Part shown: piece by piece, positions 13,401-21,057 of the stretch
How positions within the stretch are numbered: position 1 is the first letter of the stretch
Layout: every line of letters starts with the position of its first letter
Program-made: the position numbers and the translations under genes
The notes under the pieces: generated by a model
Seen by the model: the letters and a program-made list of their open reading frames with translations, nothing else
The model's database searches: none
What the model was told of the DNA's origin: nothing
From: Gallionella sp.
Lineage (GTDB): Bacteria; Pseudomonadota; Gammaproteobacteria; Burkholderiales; Gallionellaceae
Direction of reading: 5' to 3'
Length of the DNA stretch: 64,000 bases
Assembly: GCA_030681375.1 (NCBI GenBank)
Contig: JAUXWM010000062.1
Span: forward strand, 1 to 64,000

Positions 13401-13572
13401 CGCCGACTTTGCCAAGGCAATTTGGACAACGCGCTATGAATCTGGTCGAGCCGCTAGGGTACGCCCTACCGACATGCGCATCAGGAATATCGGCGGCGTA
13501 TGCCGCAATGATTCCGCGCAGTTTTCTTATTGAAGCAATGCCTCGATTTGAAAACGTGAATAGCTCGAATAT

Positions 13573-13650
13573 CGTGGGCAGTGGACTTCGAGAACGGCAA
13601 CGTCAACAACAACAATCGGAACAACGAGTTCCGTGTTCGCCCCCTCCGCA
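13573..13650 (+). repeat. template repeat (TR) of the retroelement
   Basis: 78 bp between avd and the reverse transcriptase gene. Read in the frame of the targets it gives WAVDFENGNVNNNNRNN, a run of AAY asparagine codons: this codon form, mutable at the first two bases, is typical of templates. The 3' block CGTGTTCGCCCCCTCCGC is identical in both variable repeats. The 172 bp between the avd stop and the template carry no gene I can support; they probably belong to the template RNA needed for priming (known for the Bordetella system). Confidence 0.93.
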
Positions 13651-13669
13651 AATTCAACCGAGAGCTCCT

Positions 13670-14770
13670 ATGGATACTGAATATTCAATCGAATTACTGG
13701 CCGAGGCATACAAGGATTGCCGCCGCCACAAACGCAATACAGACAGCGCACTACGCTTCGAGCAGAATCTTGAGCACAACCTGATTGAGCTGCACGATGA
13801 ACTATCAGACGGCACATACAAGCCAGGTAAGAGCATTTGCTTTGCCATCACCAGACCAAAGCCTCGCGAAGTATGGGCAGCGGACTTCCGTGACCGAGTC
13901 GTGCATCACCTGCTTTATAACCATATTGCACCTAGATTTCACGCCAGATTCATTTCCGATAGCTGCGCCTGCATACCGGGTCGTGGCACGTTGTATGGTG
14001 CAAAACGGCTGGAATCAAAGGTGCGCAGCATCACCCAGAACTGGAGCAAGCCAGCGCATTACCTGAAACTGGATCTGGCCAACTTCTTTGTCAGCATCGA
14101 TAAGAATATTCTGCGAGAGTTGATTGCCAAGCGCGTTACTGAACCATGGTGGATGCAGCTGGCCGATACGATTCTGTTTCACGATCCACGCCAAAACTAC
14201 GAGCTGCGCGGTGCGCCTCGCATGCTGGACTTGGTTCCGCCACACAAACGGCTAACTAACCACCCGGCACACCTCGGCTTGCCGATTGGTAATCTCAGCA
14301 GCCAGTTCTTCGCCAATATCTACTTGGACGAGCTAGACCAGTTCTGCAAGCACAAGCTACAGGCGCGCCACTATATCCGCTATGTGGACGACTTCCTGAT
14401 TCTGCATGAATCACCACAATGGCTCAACGCAGCTAAAGCGCAGATCGAAGAGTTTCTTAGCGACAGGCTGCACGCAAAAATAAACCCGTCTAAAACCATC
14501 TTGCAGCCAATTTCGCGCGGCGTCGACTTCGTTGGCCAAGTCATTCGACCATGGCACCGCACAACACGCAAGCGCACCGTAAATGAGGCGATGCGCCGCG
14601 TTAGCACTATCGACAGCGCAAAACTCTACGAAACAGCCAACAGCTACTACGGACTACTATGTCAGGCCACGCATGGCTATCACCAGCGAATATTGCTATC
14701 GAACGTCCTACGCAAACGAGGCCATACGATCAGCGGAAATTTAACTAAAATTTATAGGAGGACGAAATAA
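13670..14770 (+). CDS. diversity-generating retroelement reverse transcriptase
   Basis: 366 residues from ATG at 13670. Motifs in order: [11 protein letters not shown] (about 134-144) with the first catalytic Asp, [10 protein letters not shown] (203-212), which is the retroelement-class form of motif 4, and YVDD (238-241) with the catalytic pair. There is no maturase X domain or endonuclease domain, so a group II intron protein is excluded, and the length suits the class. The frame stays open to 13373, but that part overlaps the template repeat in another frame and should not be counted. Known role: copies template RNA with errors at adenines; the cDNA replaces the variable repeats. Its stop overlaps the ssb start. 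Confidence 0.95.
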   Translation: MDTEYSIELLAEAYKDCRRHKRNTDSALRFEQNLEHNLIELHDELSDGTYKPGKSICFAITRPKPREVWAADFRDRVVHHLLYNHIAPRFHARFISDSCACIPGRGTLYGAKRLESKVRSITQNWSKPAHYLKLDLANFFVSIDKNILRELIAKRVTEPWWMQLADTILFHDPRQNYELRGAPRMLDLVPPHKRLTNHPAHLGLPIGNLSSQFFANIYLDELDQFCKHKLQARHYIRYVDDFLILHESPQWLNAAKAQIEEFLSDRLHAKINPSKTILQPISRGVDFVGQVIRPWHRTTRKRTVNEAMRRVSTIDSAKLYETANSYYGLLCQATHGYHQRILLSNVLRKRGHTISGNLTKIYRRTK

Positions 14771-15282
14771 TGAGCGTGAACAAAGTGATATTGATAGGCC
14801 GACTGGGGAAAGACCCTGAAACTCGCTACATGCCTAATGGCGAAGCAGTAACCAATGCGACTCTGGCAACTTCTGAAAACTGGAAGGACAAGAGCGGAGT
14901 CAAACAGGAAAAGACCGAATGGCATAACCTGACATTCTATCGTCGTTTGGCCGAGGTGGCTGGCGAGTATCTGAAGAAGGGCTCGATGATCTATGTAGAA
15001 GGTAAGTTGCAGACGCGCAAGTGGCAGGACAAGGAAGGGAAAGACCGCTACACCACCGACATCATAGTCAACGAAATGACCATGCTGGGCGGGAAGTCAC
15101 AGGGCGGAGAGCAGCACGACTACGCCCAGCCCGAACGCCAACCAGAGACGCGCAGCGCACCAGCGACACGCCCGGCACAAGATCAGGGCGGCGGAGCACG
15201 TAGCTTTGACAACTTTGACGACGACATTCCCTTCGCCCCGCACGGTAAGAATGGTGCTGGCGTTTCATGGAGCGCAATGTGA
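14770..15282 (+). CDS. ssb: single-stranded DNA-binding protein
   Basis: 170 residues. The OB fold (about 1-110) begins [17 protein letters not shown] and includes [15 protein letters not shown] and [14 protein letters not shown], as in bacterial SSB. A glutamine/proline-rich linker leads to DDDIPF near residue 155, the usual SSB protein-interaction tip, but here followed by about 14 extra residues. AGGAGG lies upstream and the start overlaps the reverse transcriptase stop. It would coat single strands made by the exonuclease and perhaps retroelement cDNA (inference). Confidence 0.93.
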   Translation: MSVNKVILIGRLGKDPETRYMPNGEAVTNATLATSENWKDKSGVKQEKTEWHNLTFYRRLAEVAGEYLKKGSMIYVEGKLQTRKWQDKEGKDRYTTDIIVNEMTMLGGKSQGGEQHDYAQPERQPETRSAPATRPAQDQGGGARSFDNFDDDIPFAPHGKNGAGVSWSAM

Positions 15283-15434
15283 TGAGTAAATCAAATGCCG
15301 CCCAGAAAAGACGCTTAACTGTTCAGGATCATATCCGGGCAAAACGAGAAAAAGAAGCTGAGCAGGTCGTCGTCGGCGCAAGGATTGACGCATTTTTAAA
15401 AACGTGGGGGAATCATGCGGAAGCGCTGAGCTAA
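15282..15434 (+). CDS. small basic phage protein of unknown function
   Basis: 50 residues starting [18 protein letters not shown], basic at the N-terminus and helical after. The ATG overlaps the ssb stop (TGATG), so it is likely coupled. Followed by a damaged gene whose original start (15415) lies inside its 3' end. No family recognised. Confidence 0.5.
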   Translation: MSKSNAAQKRRLTVQDHIRAKREKEAEQVVVGARIDAFLKTWGNHAEALS

Positions 15435-16355
15435 ATTCAAGCGTGTAGATGCTCAAGAATACGTCAGGATGCGCATGCCTCTTAGTCCTGAAGAGCAAAA
15501 TAAATTCCAAACACGGTATTACGCGGCACTTGATTCTTTTCCGCGTGGAGAGGCAACCCGCGACACTTGGCAGGCACTTGCGGACGCTATAAACATGACG
15601 AAATCGATGTGCACAGCTGGGCTGGGTGATGCGTACTTAGACATGGTTGAGAGCGCAATTGATGCGCTGTCAGCATGCCGAGACAGATTCAAACGGACGC
15701 AACGATGGGGCATGACTGGTGATGAAATATCTGCAATACGCGACGCGCTGCGACTGGTGAATGCTCAATATTCAACAGTGACATTGCGCGAACTAGGCTA
15801 TGACAGTTTAGATATTGAGCGCGGCACGATCATGGCGCGTGGAAAGGGGAAGTCGCTGCTGTGCGTTGCTGAAGGAAACTGGCTGCGCTTCGGTGAAAAT
15901 GGGTCGTTCAAAATCATGCGACCAGACGAAGCCGCAACGTATGTTCCAATCCAGATCGATGATGATCTGCGCGCTGAAAACGCCGCGCTTCGCACCGCCA
16001 ATGGCGACTTGCAAAGCTGGTTTGATGCAGCGAAGTCTGAACTGGATGCGCTGAAGAGTCAGAAGCCTATTGGCTGTGTCGTAACAAGAGCGTTGCAAGG
16101 ACACGAAAGTATCCCATCGACAAATATACAGTGGTATGTGCCCCATGTGTCTGGTGATTATTCGCACGCCCCGTACCGGCAATCCCAGAAGGCTACGCTC
16201 TTGTGCCAATTGAGCCAACTGACGAGATGTTTTTTGACCCAGATGAAGTATGCGTGAATTTTGGGGAGGTTCCATTTTCAGCGTTTAGGAGAATTTACAA
16301 AGAACTGATTGCAGCAGCACAGAAAGGATATAGGAATGAAATCCATGGGAATTGA
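15415..16355 (+). pseudogene. damaged phage gene: early stop and late frameshift
   Basis: An ATG at 15415 with a strong GGGGG site opens MRKR, then TGA at 15427, then continues in frame (AKFKRVDAQEYVRM) into a long open frame usable from ATG 15469 (262 residues to 16257). Near 16176 the sensible reading changes frame: the in-frame end loses phage-like character, while another frame gives VPAIPEGYALVPIEPTDEMF and runs to a stop at 16355. One lost base in the GCCCCGTA stretch would explain it. A truncated product from 15469 may still be made. The middle has a coiled coil (RAENAALRTANGDLQSW). Function unknown; sequencing error cannot be excluded. Confidence 0.6.
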
Positions 16356-16689
16356 TGAGGCCGCCGCCTTCATTCGGGTTCATCCCGAAACGCTGAAGGC
16401 GAAGGCGCGCACCGGGGAAATACCTGGAGCAAAGCCGGGGAAGGAGTGGGTTTTCATTGATATTGACCTTGCAGACTATCTGAGATCACAATATCGCCCC
16501 GCCAACGAACCGAGATACGAACCATGTCAATCTACAAGCGCGGCAATATCTACTGGTGCAAGTGGAAGATCAGCGGCAAAGAAATTAGGGAAACTACTGG
16601 CAGTTCCGATAAAACCGAAGCCCAGGAATGGCACGACCGACGCCGCGCCGAGTTGTGGCGCACAGATAAGCTTAGTGAAAAGCCAGTAG
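16336..16689 (+). CDS. excisionase-like helix-turn-helix protein
   Basis: 117 residues from ATG 16336 behind AGGA. Residues 3-50 (IDEAAAFIRVHPETLKAKAR, then GEIPGAKPGKEWVF) form a MerR/excisionase-type winged helix-turn-helix. The second half is a low-complexity basic tail. It overlaps the integrase gene by 166 bp in another frame. In tyrosine-recombinase elements such a small DNA-binding protein directs excision (known); position makes this the best candidate here. The overlap is long but I recall it in related prophages. Confidence 0.7.
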   Translation: MKSMGIDEAAAFIRVHPETLKAKARTGEIPGAKPGKEWVFIDIDLADYLRSQYRPANEPRYEPCQSTSAAISTGASGRSAAKKLGKLLAVPIKPKPRNGTTDAAPSCGAQISLVKSQ

Positions 16690-17558
16690 AGTCATGGGAC
16701 GAAGCAGCATTGCAGTGGGTGGAAGAGCACGCCCAGTATAAAAAAAGCTTTAACGATGATCGGTTGCGGCTTGGGTGGCTGACAACGAAGCTATCTGGCA
16801 GACCGATAACTTTGATCACCACCGACGACATGCTGAAGATGCGCAAGGAGTTGATGAAAACCCGAGCGGCATCGACGGCCAATCGGTTTATGGCGGTTAT
16901 CTCTGCCGTCCTGACATATGCGCACAAAAAAGGGAAGCTGGCCGGAGTCCCGTCAATTCCATACCTTGAAGAAGATAACGAGCGGTTCCTGTATTTGACG
17001 CAAGAACAGGCTGATGCGCTCATTGCTGAGCTTCCCCATCACCTTGCATCGATGACGAGATTTGCGCTTGCCACGGGGCTGCGCAGATCGAATGTAACCG
17101 GCATGACTTGGCAGAACGTGGACATCAATCGAAAGATTGCATGGGTATGGGCTGACGATACAAAGGGAAAGAGGAATATTCCGGTGCCGCTGAACAATGA
17201 TGCGCTTGCTGTACTGATCGAGCAGCGCGGACAGCATAATAAATTTGTGTTCACCTACGAAGGCGAGCCAGTTACGCGGACAACTACGGCGGCATGGCAT
17301 AAAGCGGTGTCCCGCGCCGGGATTGATCCTGATTTTACTTTTCACTGCCTTCGTCACACCTGGGCGAGCTGGCACGTTATGTCCGGGACGCCTCTTGATG
17401 TGTTGCAGAAATTAGGTGCATGGCGTTCGCTTGCAATGGTGATGAGATATTCCCATCTAGCCCCAGACTATATTGCTGGTTTTGCGGAAAATTCGGCACG
17501 TTCTGGAGCGTGCGGGGTACAAAATGGGGTACAGCCCATCTTGAAGATTGTAGGGTAG
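16524..17558 (+). CDS. int: tyrosine-recombinase phage integrase
   Basis: 344 residues. An N-terminal arm-binding region (about 1-55) and a SAM-like core-binding domain (about 60-145) precede the catalytic domain: Arg187 (ATGLRRSN), Lys near 216 (DTKGKRN), His274 and Arg277 (HCLRHTW), Trp300 (LGAW) and the nucleophile Tyr309 (MRYSHL). The Trp in place of the second His is common. It ends 45 bp from the 3' end of tRNA-His, so that gene is the likely target site. It is the last gene of the rightward early operon. Confidence 0.95.
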   Translation: MSIYKRGNIYWCKWKISGKEIRETTGSSDKTEAQEWHDRRRAELWRTDKLSEKPVESWDEAALQWVEEHAQYKKSFNDDRLRLGWLTTKLSGRPITLITTDDMLKMRKELMKTRAASTANRFMAVISAVLTYAHKKGKLAGVPSIPYLEEDNERFLYLTQEQADALIAELPHHLASMTRFALATGLRRSNVTGMTWQNVDINRKIAWVWADDTKGKRNIPVPLNNDALAVLIEQRGQHNKFVFTYEGEPVTRTTTAAWHKAVSRAGIDPDFTFHCLRHTWASWHVMSGTPLDVLQKLGAWRSLAMVMRYSHLAPDYIAGFAENSARSGACGVQNGVQPILKIVG

Positions 17559-17562
17559 AAAG

Positions 17563-17602
17563 AAAAAGCCCACCTAATCGCTTGATTTAGATGGGTTTTA
17601 TT
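17563..17602 (+). terminator. intrinsic terminator after the integrase gene
   Basis: CCCACCTAA (17569-17577) pairs with TTAGATGGG (17587-17595) with one G-U, followed by TTTTATTT. An A run precedes the stem, so it could also act on the leftward tRNA transcript. Confidence 0.75.
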
Positions 17603-17650
17603 TGGGGTGACTGATGGGGCTCGAACCCACGACAACCGGAATCACAATCC
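17603..17650. other. probable attachment site at the tRNA-His 3' end
   Basis: The integrase reads toward the tRNA and ends 45 bp from its 3' terminus; tRNA 3' halves are the standard targets of this recombinase family (known). The tRNA is intact, as expected if the element carries a copy of the 3' end. I found no second copy of this stretch inside the window, so the far end must lie beyond position 1. Exact core not determined. Confidence 0.55.
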
Positions 17651-17678
17651 GGGACTCTACCAACTGAGCTACAGCCAC
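17603..17678 (-). tRNA. tRNA-His (GTG)
   Basis: 76 nt including an encoded CCA. Cloverleaf with GTGGCTG acceptor, D arm with AGCTCAGTTGGTAGAG, anticodon loop TTGTGAT (anticodon GTG) and T arm GTTCGAGCC. The extra 5' G typical of tRNA-His is present at 17678. Followed on the minus strand by the integrated element. Confidence 0.96.
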
Positions 17679-17720
17679 CATTAAACTTGCCGGACTTGAT
17701 GTACGGAACCCGGAAGACAC

Positions 17721-17797
17721 TGGTGTGCCCAACAGGAATCGAACCTGTAACCCCCAGCTTAGAAGGCTGGTGCTCTATCCGGTTGAGCTATGGGCAC
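17721..17797 (-). tRNA. tRNA-Arg (TCT)
   Basis: 77 nt with encoded CCA. Acceptor GTGCCCA, D arm AGCTCAACCGGATAGAG, anticodon stem CCAGC/GCTGG around loop CTTCTAA (anticodon TCT), T arm GTTCGATTC. Middle gene of a three-tRNA leftward cluster. Confidence 0.96.
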
Positions 17798-17850
17798 AAA
17801 TCCTATTCTCAGCCGAGTTGCGGCTGAAACGATCAACAACTACTTAAACC

Positions 17851-17927
17851 TGGTCGGGGTGGAGAGATTCGAACTCCCGACATCCTGCTCCCAAAGCAGG
17901 CGCGCTACCAGGCTACGCTACACCCCG
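17851..17927 (-). tRNA. tRNA-Pro (TGG)
   Basis: 77 nt with encoded CCA. Acceptor CGGGGTG, D arm AGCGTAGCCTGGTAGCG, anticodon loop TTTGGGA (anticodon TGG), T arm GTTCGAATC. First gene of the leftward tRNA cluster, 46 bp after pgsA. Confidence 0.96.
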
Positions 17928-17973
17928 AAGGCTGCGCATTATACAGACGCCGCCTGATAATGCAATGCCGATT

Positions 17974-18540
17974 TTATAATTTTCTCAATCGTTGCATCGC
18001 CATCATCAAGTAATAACCCATAGACCACAAAGTGAGCAGTGCAGCCATATAGAGCAACCATGAGCCAATCGCCTGACCATCCACACCCATTAGCTGCTCA
18101 TGGTAAAGCAGCAGCGTGATTGCCGACATTTGAAAAGCTGTTTTAATTTTTCCCAGCATCGAAACTGCAACACTCCTGCTTTCACCGACCTTGGCCATCC
18201 ATTCACGCAATGCGGATATGGTGATTTCACGACCGATGATGATGAAGGCAATGATCGCATCGGCCCGTCCCAGTTCAACCAATAAAATCAGGGCGGCAGC
18301 CACCATCAACTTGTCTGCGACCGGATCGAGAAATGCACCGAATGCGGAAGACTGGTTTAGTTTGCGTGCCAGATAACCATCCAGCCAGTCGGTCACTGCG
18401 GCCAGTATAAACACGCTGGTTGCCACCAGATTTTTCAAATGAGGACTAAGGGTGCTGTCGGATAAATAAAAGGCCGTGACGAACACTGGAATAAGCAGAA
18501 TTCTCAACCAGGTAAGCAGATTTGGGATATTTAGATTCAT
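17974..18540 (-). CDS. pgsA: phosphatidylglycerophosphate synthase
   Basis: 188 residues, integral inner-membrane enzyme joining CDP-diacylglycerol and glycerol-3-phosphate, the first step to phosphatidylglycerol. The CDP-alcohol phosphotransferase motif D-G-x2-A-R-x8-G-x3-D-x3-D is complete (DGYLARKLNQSSAFGAFLD then PVAD). About five hydrophobic helices. Start MNLNIPNLLTW at 18540 fits the family; a longer frame from 18576 would overlap uvrC. The start lies four bases after the uvrC stop, and tRNA genes follow. Confidence 0.93.
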   Translation of the reverse strand: MNLNIPNLLTWLRILLIPVFVTAFYLSDSTLSPHLKNLVATSVFILAAVTDWLDGYLARKLNQSSAFGAFLDPVADKLMVAAALILLVELGRADAIIAFIIIGREITISALREWMAKVGESRSVAVSMLGKIKTAFQMSAITLLLYHEQLMGVDGQAIGSWLLYMAALLTLWSMGYYLMMAMQRLRKL

Positions 18541-18544
18541 GCCG

Positions 18545-20428
18545 TCAGTGTAGCTGCTGATAAATATGTTCAGCAAGTGATTTACTGATTCCCGTCACTT
18601 GAGAAAGTTGTTCGACGCTGGCCTGCATGACTTCACGCAAGCCGCCGAAGTGAGTCAGCAGGCTGCGCCGGCGCTTATCGCCCACTCCGCTGATCTCCTC
18701 CAGCCTGGAGGCGGTGCGCGCCTTGGCGCGCCGTGCCCTGTGACCGGTGATGGCGAAGCGGTGCGCCTCATCACGTATCTGCTGTATCAAGTGTAATGCG
18801 GGATCGTCGGCCGGCAAGCGCTGCGCACTGCCGTCAGCGAAAATCAGTTGTTCCATTCCGGCCTTGCGCGCCTCGCCCTTGGACACCCCCACCAGCAACA
18901 AATCATTCAGGGCTAATTCCTGCATAACCTCCATCGCAATGTGCAATTGCCCCATACCACCATCTATCAGTATCAAATCGGGCCGCGCAGCAACCGCCTC
19001 AGCCCCTGACCTTCCCTGAGCGGCTCCGGAGGCCTGATACACCGCTGAGAGCGGCTGATAACGGCGCATCAGCGCCTGGCGCATCGCGGCATAGTCGTCC
19101 CCCGGCGTAATACTGCTGATGTTATAGCGGCGATATTGCGCGGAACGCATGTCGAGATTGTCGTACACCACGCAGGAGGCCACCGTCGCCTCCCCCATGG
19201 TATGGCTGATGTCAAAACATTCTATGCGTTGCAGTGCAGGCACATTCAGCCAGTCGCGCAGACGCTCCAGACGCAACTGCTGCCCCCCCTGTTGCGCCAG
19301 GCGTTGCTGCAAGGCCAACTCGGCATTGCGTTGCGCCATTTCCAGCCACTGACGGCGCTCCCCGACAGTCGCGCTGCTAATACGCACCGCGTGTCCTGCT
19401 TGCTCGCTGAGCAATTGCGCCAGGGTGGCATCGCCGCATTTCGCCGCCAGCACCAGTAGCGCAGGCACACTGCGGCTCAAATAATGCTGCGCGATGAAGG
19501 CCTGCACAACTTCATCTGCCGTCATATCTTCGGCATGTTCCGGGAAAAAGCTCTTGTCACCCAGATGCCGCCCGCCACGCACCATCGCGAGATTCACACA
19601 GACCAGGCTGTCTTTTGACGCCAACGCGATGATGTCGGCATCCGTCGTGCCTCCCGTCGATTCGACGAACTGCTTCTGCTGCACGGTATGCAGCGCGCGC
19701 AACTGATCGCGCAGCACGGCGGCCTGCTCATAGTGCTGCTGCTCCGCAGCCTGCTCCATCACCTCGCGCAGGGTGCGCTCGACCTCCTGATGCTTGCCTT
19801 GCAGCAGCAGCACGGCACAGCGTATGTCGGCCTGATAATCCGGCTCGGAAATCAGGCCGACGCATGGTGCGGTACAGCGGTTGATCTGATGCAACAGACA
19901 GGGGCGCATACGGTTATTGAACACGCTATCTTCGCAGGTGCGGATGCGGAAAATCCGTTGCAGCAGCTGTATGCTTTCCCGTGCGGCATAGGAGTTGGGA
20001 TAGGGACCGAAATACTGATGCTGGCGATTGGGCATGCCCCGATAATAAGTCAGTCTTGGGAATTGCTCCCCGGTCAGCACGATATAAGGATAAGATTTAT
20101 CGTCTCTAAACAATATGTTATAGCGTGGTTTTAAAGACTTTATCAGGTTGTTTTCGAGCAGCAGCGCCTCAGCTTCCGAGCGTGTCACGGTAGTTTCGAT
20201 GCGCGCGATATGCGACACCATCAGGCGGATGCGCGGCGAGATATTGCTTTTCTGAAAATACGAGGAGACCCGTTTTTTCAGCTGCTTAGCCTTGCCGACA
20301 TACAACACCGCGCCGCGACTGTCGTAATAGCGATACACGCCCGGCAGCAAAGGCAGACTATCCAGTATCGGCCCGGGATCAAATCCCCGCGCGCTCAGGA
20401 TGTCAGCATCGGCGTGCGGCTTGCTCAC
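18545..20428 (-). CDS. uvrC: excinuclease ABC subunit C
   Basis: 627 residues. N-terminal GIY-YIG nuclease domain ([20 protein letters not shown], about 28-47), UvrB-binding region (about 210-245), central Cys-rich stretch, C-terminal RNase H-like nuclease domain ([32 protein letters not shown]) and tandem helix-hairpin-helix ([20 protein letters not shown]). Makes both incisions in nucleotide excision repair with UvrB. Full length. Overlaps the upstream glycosylase gene by ATGA and is followed by pgsA, a common pairing. Confidence 0.97.
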   Translation of the reverse strand: MSKPHADADILSARGFDPGPILDSLPLLPGVYRYYDSRGAVLYVGKAKQLKKRVSSYFQKSNISPRIRLMVSHIARIETTVTRSEAEALLLENNLIKSLKPRYNILFRDDKSYPYIVLTGEQFPRLTYYRGMPNRQHQYFGPYPNSYAARESIQLLQRIFRIRTCEDSVFNNRMRPCLLHQINRCTAPCVGLISEPDYQADIRCAVLLLQGKHQEVERTLREVMEQAAEQQHYEQAAVLRDQLRALHTVQQKQFVESTGGTTDADIIALASKDSLVCVNLAMVRGGRHLGDKSFFPEHAEDMTADEVVQAFIAQHYLSRSVPALLVLAAKCGDATLAQLLSEQAGHAVRISSATVGERRQWLEMAQRNAELALQQRLAQQGGQQLRLERLRDWLNVPALQRIECFDISHTMGEATVASCVVYDNLDMRSAQYRRYNISSITPGDDYAAMRQALMRRYQPLSAVYQASGAAQGRSGAEAVAARPDLILIDGGMGQLHIAMEVMQELALNDLLLVGVSKGEARKAGMEQLIFADGSAQRLPADDPALHLIQQIRDEAHRFAITGHRARRAKARTASRLEEISGVGDKRRRSLLTHFGGLREVMQASVEQLSQVTGISKSLAEHIYQQLH

Positions 20429-21057
20429 ATCAGCGCCTCTAAGCCCGCAGCAAATTCGGTCGCACCGCCATTGGCCGGATGTCGCACCGAGCCTGCGGTT
20501 GGAATACCCATCCCGTACAGCAACCCTTCCGACTTCTTGCCCACCGCGATAATTTTGGCGCGAGGAAAAGCCTCAAGCAAAATCCGCAAAGCGGGTACGC
20601 CCAGGCTGATTTCAGATGGCGTGGGTGTCCGGTTTGACCAAAGATTGTCGGGGCGATGCGGATGCAACTGCAATGCATTCCAGAGTATGGTACGTTCGGC
20701 AATACCGAGCCGGTACAGCGTTTTCCAGACTATCGTGGCCGATGGCTCGGAAAAGGGCAGACGCCGGGTTGACAGCCGGTTCTGTATGGCCGGAATGCGC
20801 GGAATCGCCCCCTCGCCCAACAATCGTTCGCTGGTGAAAGCGATGCCGCTGTAGCGGCACCCCGCGTAACCGGGCGCCTCTCCGGCGAGAATAAATTCGG
20901 GTTCACAATCCAGATGCAGCGCCAGCCTGGCCAACTTTTGTTGCGGACCGTTCTCGGCAGTGTCGTGCGGGCAATGGTCTTGCCAGGGATTGAACAGCCC
21001 GATCAAACCGGATGGCAGCGTTTCAACCAGACAGCGGGCAAGCGCTACTTTGCTCAT
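20425..21057 (-). CDS. uracil-DNA glycosylase superfamily protein
   Basis: 210 residues from ATG at 21057. The active-site loop [19 protein letters not shown] (about 58-76) and the C-terminal [12 protein letters not shown] stretch fit the uracil-DNA glycosylase superfamily (family 4/5-like), but the four iron-sulfur cysteines of those families are not evident. Substrate is therefore open. A longer frame from 21135 would overlap the upstream gene. Start and stop overlap both neighbours by 1-4 bases, so it is co-translated with uvrC. Confidence 0.75.
   Translation of the reverse strand: MSKVALARCLVETLPSGLIGLFNPWQDHCPHDTAENGPQQKLARLALHLDCEPEFILAGEAPGYAGCRYSGIAFTSERLLGEGAIPRIPAIQNRLSTRRLPFSEPSATIVWKTLYRLGIAERTILWNALQLHPHRPDNLWSNRTPTPSEISLGVPALRILLEAFPRAKIIAVGKKSEGLLYGMGIPTAGSVRHPANGGATEFAAGLEALM

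Noticed and set aside
13373..13669. 99-codon N-terminal extension of the reverse transcriptase frame
   Set aside because: It overlaps avd and the template repeat; the part over the template is another frame of a sequence whose meaning is in the target-gene frame. The family N-terminus begins at 13670.
13670..14770. Reverse transcriptase considered as group II intron or retron protein
   Set aside because: No maturase or endonuclease domain, no intron RNA ends, and the template/variable repeat pattern is specific to diversity-generating retroelements.
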